Shown here: piece after piece, positions 58,592 through 64,000 of the stretch
How the letters are laid out: each line of letters starts with the position of its first letter
Numbering within the stretch: the stretch's first letter is position 1
Assembly: GCF_023898315.1 (NCBI RefSeq)
Contig: NC_064619.1
Location: forward strand, 298,506,150-298,570,149
Length of the DNA: 64,000 nt
Direction of reading: 5' to 3'
DNA from: Schistocerca nitens
Lineage: Eukaryota > Arthropoda > Insecta > Orthoptera > Acrididae
The notes under the pieces: model-generated
What the model was told of the DNA's origin: nothing
Seen by the model: only the letters and a program-made list of their open reading frames with translations
Databases searched by the model: none
Translations under genes and position numbers: made by a program

Positions 58592-59137
58592 AGATGACGT
58601 GTAGCGCCGAACCCGATTGACAATAAATTAATAATGAAATTAGAGCTGACGGTAATGCTGAAAATTGTAATACTAAGTATAATGAGAAACAAGGATAGCA
58701 AATACTTTGGCACGGGTGTGTCTCGACCATGCCGAATACATACGGTACAAAATTTAGTCATGTTTACAGCCCTGTCATACAAAAAGATGTTTCTTCTTCA
58801 GCAAGTAACATGCCGATTATATTTACTAACATTCGCCAAACTTTATTACTCTCCTTTGGTAAGTGTAAATTTAAAACTGGCAATGAATAATTATGACAAA
58901 ATATTCTCGAACGCCTACTACTTTCATTATGCTCTTACTGGACCCGTCCTTGTTAGTGTAACACCAAGTCTGTCTTTTGAAAGACAACAGGACGAGGTCT
59001 TGGAATAAAAATTCAATGTGTAACATATCGAAGTTTGAGTCACTACTGTAGTTGGTCAAGGAGTTGAACTGTTACACACGGCGACATTGTCACAGGGCGG
59101 GGCGAATTTCACTGGGACTAGCTCGGACGGTGAGTGG

Positions 59138-59449
59138 TCAGTACCAGGAGCCGCCGGCGCAGGGCCAGCATGAGGGGGCGGACGCCCCCGCGCCGGTGGC
59201 GTCGACATCGGAGGGCGCGGGCAGGTAGGTCTGCCGCAGCGCGGGCACGACGCCGCCCGTGCAGTTGAGGAAGGCGTCCACGGTGAAGAAGTAGCCGTAT
59301 CCGACGGGCGCGCGCACCTCCAGCGACACGAACGTGTGGCCGGGCCCGCCGCCTGTCAGCGTCACGTTCAGCTGCGCCGTCTCCGCTAGCTGGTCCAGGG
59401 CGCGCACGCAGCTGATCGTGCACGTGGGGGCCTCGCCCGCGTACACCAC
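59138..59449 (-). CDS. MBF2-family secreted protein, exon 2 (terminal exon)
   Basis: This terminal exon has 103 codons plus a stop, entered in phase 0 after a 3' splice site GTCGCAG. The core matches the insect MBF2 / 'probable salivary secreted peptide' family (named for a silkworm co-activator; most members are small secreted proteins). The family-like pieces are ISCVRALDQ, then LTGGGPGHTFVSLEV, then GYGYFFTVDAF; compare the family pattern I-RALDQ, GGPG, V-L-F, G-G--F-V-IY. Cysteines are at TCTISC, LNCTG and SCWPC. The last 35 or so residues, after the core, are an unusual Ala/Pro/Gly-rich tail. The polypyrimidine tract before the acceptor is weak. A possible AATAAA on the minus strand lies near 58842-58847. 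Function is unknown beyond a likely secreted role. Confidence 0.68.
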   Translation of the reverse strand: MVYAGEAPTCTISCVRALDQLAETAQLNVTLTGGGPGHTFVSLEVRAPVGYGYFFTVDAFLNCTGGVVPALRQTYLPAPSDVDATGAGASAPSCWPCAGGSWY

Positions 59450-59696
59450 CTGCGACCGCACACTACAGTCGCACTCGTCCCTACACTAAGGCAAGCTGTC
59501 TTATTCTATTCGCGCTTCGGGTCTCATCAGCTTCACTGCTTCCTATAGGCGCTCCAGTACTGCCAGTCAAATAATAACACTCATCTAACGAGCCTCCGAC
59601 GACTGTTCCCTCAGTTCCCAAAGACCGCCTCAGCTCGTAAACTATATCTGGATCAGATTAAAAAAGTGACAGATAGTTCTTCACGGAAAAGTTGCC

Positions 59697-59830
59697 ACAA
59701 CAACTCAAATGGGAATCCCTGGAGGGATGGCGACGTTCTTTTCTTAGAGAATTGGCATTTGCAGATGACTGCAGAACGATCCTGCTGCCGCCAAAGTACA
59801 TCTCGCATAAGTATCACGAACACTGTTGTT
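59697..59830 (+). mobile_element. Short fragment of the CR1/Jockey-type LINE
   Basis: Strong nucleotide match to 42880-43010. Shared pieces are CTCAAATGGGAATCC, GACGTTCTTTTC, GCAGAACGATCCT and AAGTACATCTCG. It lies in the MBF2-gene intron and is truncated at both ends. Confidence 0.75.
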
Positions 59831-59887
59831 CGTGTATGTCCATCCTTTTAGCGAGATGTCTCTGGGACGACGGGTGTTTACTATCGT

Positions 59888-60278
59888 GACAAAAAATAAA
59901 AACACCTACAGCCGTCCTAATGATTTTAATTTATTTTGTCGCTACCAGTTTCAACGCTTCATTGCGTCATCTTCAGGCTGTATTTGATGCGGTACAGGTT
60001 GATATGACCACCATGCATAACCCATCAGTGCCAGGATTATTGGATACGCAGATATTGTGTCAGCACTCCAACCATCAACTGAGTTGGCAGTTGGTTGGAG
60101 TGCTGACACAATATCTGCGTATCCAATAATCCTGGCACTGATGGGTTATGCATGGTGGTCATATCAACCTGTACCGCATCAAATACAGCCTGAAGATGAC
60201 GCAATGAAGCGTTGAAACTGGTAGCGACAAAATAAATTAAAATCATAAGGACGGCTGTAGGTGTTTTTATTTTTTGTC
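59888..60278. repeat. Nearly perfect foldback palindrome, about 190 bp arms
   Basis: From GACAAAAAATAAAAACACCT to its complement at 60259-60278, with a loop of about 15 bases near 60083. Only a few mismatches are seen, so it is young or kept alike by gene conversion. Each arm carries the box (59946-59977 complement, 60190-60221): CTGAAGATGACGC-AATGAA-GCGTTGAAAC. It lies in the MBF2-gene intron, against an RTE tail. Confidence 0.93.
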
Positions 60279-60280
60279 GC

Positions 60281-60978
60281 GGTTGTTGTTTGTTGCTGTG
60301 ATCTTCAGTCCAAAGACTGGTTTGGTGCACTCTCCATGCTACTCTAACCAGTGCAAGCCTCTTCATTTCAGAGTAACTACTGCAACCTACATCCCTCTGA
60401 ATCTGCTTACTGTATTCATCTCTTGGACTCCCGCTATGATTTTTACCCCCCCCCCCCCCCCACACGATTCCCTCCAGCACTAAATTGGTGATCTCTTGAT
60501 GCCTCAGAGCGTTTCCTACCAATCGATCACTTCTTCTAGTCAGGTTGTACCACAAATTCCTCTTCTCCCCAATTCTATTCAGAACCTTCTCATTAGTTAC
60601 ATGGTCTACCCACCTAATCTTCAGCATTCTTCTAAAGCGCCACATTTCAGAAGCTTCTATTCTCTTTTTGTGTAAATTGTTTAGCGTCCATGTTTCACTT
60701 CCATACATGCCTACACACCATACAAATACTTTCAGAAAGGAATTCCTGACACTTAGATCTATACTCGATGTTAACAAATTTTCTTCTTCAGAAATGCTTT
60801 TCTTGTCATTGCCAGTCTACATTTTATATCCTCCCTATTTCGACCATCATCAGCATAATCAGTTATTCTGCTTCCCAAATAGCAAAATTCATTTACTACT
60901 GTCTCTCATTTCCTAGTCTAATTCCCTCTGCGTCATCTGATTTAGTTCGACTACATTCCATTATCCTCGTTTTGCTTA
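60281..60978 (-). mobile_element. 5'-truncated, decayed RTE fragment
   Basis: The 3' part of the RTE family: SSIDLSVRNSFLKVFVW, YGSETWTLN, RRMLKIRWVDH and LTRRSDRLVG are readable. It has small indels, a run of 14 Gs on the minus strand (about 60446-60461), and homology that stops abruptly near 60978. The CAA-type tail abuts the foldback element at 59888-60278 almost directly. No clear target duplication was found. It lies inside the MBF2-gene intron. Confidence 0.85.
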
Positions 60979-62278
60979 TGTATGTTTGGGAGCGGTTTCT
61001 GCACTTGTATCGGGGAATCTGGTGAATTTTCTAAGATATTTAACTAATTTTTCACGTTTATAGCTCCTGAATTACGCCGCCTTCTTCTTAAAGGAACTAT
61101 ATACTATTTTCTGTAGCAATGGAAACATATTTTAAAAAGGGATTTCAACGGATTAACATGTAAAAAATTTGGTCAAATACTAACAAGGCAAAAACGTCGA
61201 AAACCAGGCAGGAAAAGAGTGCAAGGGCGTCCATATCCTGGGGCAAGGGGAAAGGAAAAAATACAGTGCACGAGGTGCTTTTCTTTTAAGAAAATGGTTT
61301 AAAAGTACCTATCACGCAGGTTTTTAGCGATTTTGTTCATCACAACGTGTTAAGTTTTCGCAACGTTGGCATTTCGTTTTAATGTTCACAATATCGCAAA
61401 AATTGTTGCCTAGTGACATATTCATCGATATTTACAACGGAATACTTATTGTGTGCATTTTGCTTCTTCTTCTTCTTCTTCCTCGCAGTATTTACTTGAA
61501 TCCCTATTCGCTCAGGATCGTGCCCTTTTCCTCTATCGTAATTTGCTCATCATGTATTTCCTGAAAGTTTTGACATTTTTTCTCGCACATTCCATCTGGT
61601 TTTTCGTCAGAACTGTCACTCATTTCTCCTTCTCATCTTTATTAAATTTACTAGGTTTAACACTCGTAATACTAGAGGGGAGGGACGACTACGATGACTT
61701 TGTGCCAACCTTGTGAAAATATCGTAATCTAGTCTGGTACTTTACATTTTAAAATTATGAAAAAGATACTTACTGTTTTTAATGATTTCGTCAGATTCGA
61801 TAACTTCTCAGACTTAACTTTAAAAAGTATGATGTGATTGAACAGTTATCGAAATTTGAATTTTTTTAATCAAAAGTAGCCCTCCTCTCAGTGTAAACAT
61901 TACGGAAAATGCGCTGGTGTTGTTAAGATTGTGCTAAAAATATTTTCAGGTTCTGTACTCCACTTACACGTCAGAATCTATTTAAAAAGTATGTCGTTAA
62001 TAAAAGTTAAATATATATATGTATGGTGCCTGTTGTTTCGGACATGTCCAGAAGAGCAGGCAACCACTTTGATCCTCCAGCCACAATGAATCAAGGCATA
62101 AGGGAATTAAAGACATTGGCGACACTGATTTGTATCAACGGGGAAAGTTTGTGCCGGAAAAAAAACATATATGTAAGTATAGCAAGGACGGCCAGTGATC
62201 ACTTCCTGTGCAGATGCACATTCAGATCGAAGCCTTACGAGAATCTAAATGTAATTTGTGCAGTTGCGGTGACCACTC
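60979..62278. other. AT-rich intronic spacer
   Basis: Inside the MBF2-gene intron. TTC/CTT repeats at about 61463-61482; otherwise nothing recognised. Confidence 0.5.
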
Positions 62279-62415
62279 TGTCTGGATGGTGTAATGATCA
62301 ACGGATCTTCCTAGTAGGCAAGAGATCCGGGTTCGAGCCTAGTCCAGCACAAATTTTCTACTTGCCTCATTGATATAAATGAACGCTAACTGGCAGCTAA
62401 TGCCTTTACTTCCAT
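62279..62415 (+). mobile_element. tRNA-derived SINE, family C
   Basis: A tRNA-like head at 62279-62350: TGGATGGTGTAATGATCAAC as A-box region, GGGTTCGAGCC as B box, and a closing TCCAGCA. It is followed by the tail CAAATTTTCTACTTGCCTCA. The A box is mutated (GTAATGATCA for GTAATGGTTA). It lies in the MBF2-gene intron. Confidence 0.7.
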
Positions 62416-62932
62416 TGTGTCTTAAAAAGTTTAAAACATTTAACGAATCTTTTTAGGTTTTTTGGTGGTGGGCACAAAGTCTCTCCCCTCCCTTCTTCTT
62501 GGTATTACGTGTTATGGAAAATGCGTCGATACTGCTAAGGTTAATAGGATACAGTCACAGCTGCCTGTGATGGCATTTTCCGCGACCATTTCCCGTAATT
62601 GCACTGCGAGGTAGGAACACACACTACTTTGAAGCGGATCGTACCTAGTCAAGTCACCATTCTAGTTCCCGCCACAGCCGGGTCTACCCTGGCTTTGCCC
62701 AGTGACGGGGTCAGATTGTTCACTATTCTGAATCACATATCAAGCGCTCAAAACTTTGACCTTGTGCAATGACACACGCTCTGGAGCTATTGCGACAGAC
62801 AGATCTGCAGCTTGAATTTTATATGGACCTATAAGTGTATTCGTTATGGTTGTATCTGGGGTGGGCTCCCTCACTGCTTCAGTACCGAGCAAGCACGTGT
62901 AAGGCTGTTCATTTGCTAGCCCCGGGGCTCAC

Positions 62933-63172
62933 CTGCGTGGTCCTGAGAGTGACGTGCGTGGAGAGGCGCGCGTTCGGCACCGAGCAGCGCGACACCACGG
63001 TTCCCAGGTGTCCCCGCGAGCCCTCCTCCACCCAGGAGCAGTCGCCCAGCTCCAGGGAGCGGTTGTTGGCCGGCAGCTCCACAGGAAAGCCGGCGCCAGG
63101 CTGTCCCAACATCGCCGCGGCAACCAAGAGGACGGCGCCGAGCAGATGCGTTGCGGGTGTTCCGGCGGCCAT
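62933..63172 (-). CDS. MBF2-family secreted protein, exon 1 (signal peptide exon)
   Basis: The first coding exon of the only convincing host gene is exactly 80 codons, phase 0. Residues 1 to about 28 form a signal peptide: a short N-terminus, then the hydrophobic core LLGAVLLVAAAML and a small-residue cleavage zone GAG-FP. The mature part has two cysteines (DCSWVEE, SRCSVP) and the motif GHLGTVVSRC. The exon ends ACGCAG followed by GTGAGC, a strong 5' splice site. The start is the first in-frame ATG, in a GC-rich leader that ends in ATACGATGG. Composition is much more GC-rich than the flanks, as in exon 2. Joined to exon 2 in phase 0, it gives a 183-residue secreted protein. A separate short secreted peptide is possible, but the exact phase match makes one gene more likely. 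Confidence 0.7.
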
Positions 63173-63659
63173 CGTATCTGGCGGACGACTCTCCGGATGA
63201 CCACCGGCCGAACAGTGCCTGCGGCTTGCGGTCAGAGGTCAGCCGCTGCCGGCAGCACAGATAAACGTCCCCTGCCGATAGCCACCCAGCTCGGTTAAAG
63301 CGCTGACCACAACACCACGTATCACCAACTCGTTGCATATGAATCACGTTGTGCGCGCACTGGTACTAGCCACTCTGCATCTATTGCTGCCTCTCTCCGT
63401 GGTGGCTCTATGTCAAGACATTAATTTTGGTACTCGTATTAGGTCTTCACGTGCTGACAACAGTCAGCTGATTAAAAGTAGAACACTAATAAAATTCAAC
63501 AAGCCCATATTCACACACTGCAAGTGGGGTACTATAGGCTATAGCATAGTGTCATGTTCCGTCAGCGTCGTATCGAGTGGCATTGTCGGGTAGCTGAACA
63601 TACCTATCGCGGATGCAGTCTTCGTCTCGTGATACAATGGTATGGAGTGTACCGTCATC
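63173..63659 (-). promoter_or_regulatory. Upstream region of the MBF2-family gene
   Basis: GC-rich just before the ATG (to about 63300) and then AT-richer, as expected for a 5' UTR and promoter of the minus-strand gene. No TATA box or initiator could be assigned with confidence. Confidence 0.35.
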
Positions 63660-63712
63660 TGTTGGGGGTTGTTTGGGGAAGGAGACCAGACAGCGAGGTC
63701 ATCGGTCTCCGT
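63660..63712 (-). mobile_element. Fragment of SINE family D (3' end)
   Basis: TTGTTTGGGGAAGGAGACCA and GCGAGGTCATCGGTCTC match the 3' terminal part of the copy at 54401-54641. The rest is missing. Confidence 0.7.
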
Positions 63713-63848
63713 CATCTGTCTGAACAGTCAATATTTTTTCGTGCCTGTATTGCGTTTTTGCAATTTAGGTTGTGATGACAGGCTCATCTGTAACGTAAGC
63801 TAGAATGAGGGTTGACACTTCACTTGTCAGTGAATGTGAATGCGAATA

Positions 63849-64000
63849 CGCCGGCCGCTGTGGCCGAGCGGTTCTAGGTGTTTCAGTCCCGAACCACGCG
63901 GCTGCTACGGTCGCAGGTTCGAATCCTGCCTCGGGCATGTGTGTGTGTGATGTCCTTAGGTTAGTTACGTTTAAGTAGTCTAGGGGACTGATGACCTCAG
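63849..64000 (+). mobile_element. SINE family A, cut by the window end
   Basis: The head starts CCGGCCGCTGTGGCCGAGCG with an intact B box GGTTCGAATCC. It lacks the tail because the window stops. Confidence 0.93.

Larger units (their letters stand above)
59450..62932 (-). other. Intron of the MBF2-family gene
   Basis: A 3483 bp phase-0 intron with GT-AG borders (GTGAGC at 62932 downward, CAG ending at 59450). It has collected a LINE fragment (59697-59830), a foldback palindrome (59888-60278), an RTE fragment (60281-60978) and a tRNA-headed SINE (62279-62415). It is inferred from the splice borders; no transcript evidence is available. Confidence 0.6.

Noticed and set aside
62916..63347. Alternative minus frame of 143 codons overlapping exon 1
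   Set aside because: It lacks a signal peptide and any family match; the frame starting at 63172 has a signal peptide and a phase match with exon 2.
1..64000. CRISPR arrays, bacterial operons, prophage, riboswitches
   Set aside because: The direct repeats found are SINEs, MITEs and microsatellites. Gene structure, intron borders and repeat types are those of an animal nuclear genome.

Overview
This window is animal nuclear DNA, almost certainly from an insect with a very large, repeat-rich genome. The repeats match, from memory, those of grasshoppers and locusts of the genus Schistocerca; this could not be checked against a database. There are no operons, no bacterial-type genes, no CRISPR array and no ribosome binding sites. 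Long open frames are rare, and nearly all of them are retrotransposon or transposon remnants. Single-copy genic sequence is confined to small exons in long introns.

Genes. The one well-supported host gene is on the minus strand at the right end. Exon 1 (62933-63172) encodes a signal peptide. Exon 2 (59138-59449) encodes the conserved core of an MBF2 / 'probable salivary secreted peptide' family protein. A 3.5 kb intron separates them, and the joined protein is 183 residues. A second, weaker candidate is an isolated 156 bp GC-rich plus-strand exon at 55044-55199 with good splice borders and unknown function.

Retrotransposons. The dominant element is an RTE-like non-LTR retrotransposon (endonuclease plus reverse transcriptase). 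A 3.3 kb copy at 27931-31226 (minus) is complete, has a 10 bp target-site duplication, and is broken by a single nonsense codon. Truncated or decayed copies lie at 2086-2430, 3810-5540, 7101-8065 and 60281-60978. At least two other LINE families are present as fragments (26155-26500 and 32990-33745; 36565-37020). Jockey/CR1-type fragments are at 40890-41960, 42250-43390 and 59697-59830.

SINEs. At least 17 copies or fragments of one about 200 bp tRNA-derived SINE are scattered throughout, most with exact 9-14 bp target duplications. Other SINEs are a chimera with the same body but a different tRNA head (47124-47338), a 5S-rRNA-derived SINE that this chimera interrupts (47028-47589), and several further tRNA-headed families (4271-4433, 54401-54641, 55444-55665, 62279-62415).

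DNA transposons and foldbacks. Remnants of several Tc1/mariner-type transposases occur (15040-17118 with a nested second element, 20640-21085, 44293-45000, 50320-50930), with TA-flanked MITEs (21551-22063, 22070-22660, 23184-23730, 31785-32459). Long foldback palindromes lie at 13701-13910, 23881-24676, 47885-48890, 54100-54345 and 59888-60278. These palindromes are otherwise unrelated, yet they carry the same small hairpin box at the same place and in the same orientation. Its form (CTGANGA, hairpin, GAAAC) resembles a hammerhead-ribozyme core. This is the most interesting unexplained pattern in the window.

Between these features are AT-rich unique-looking spacers and several short GC/CpG-rich islands (about 3.5, 9.6, 12.8, 21.2, 34.5, 43.8 and 51.7 kb), which may be exons, promoters or enhancers.
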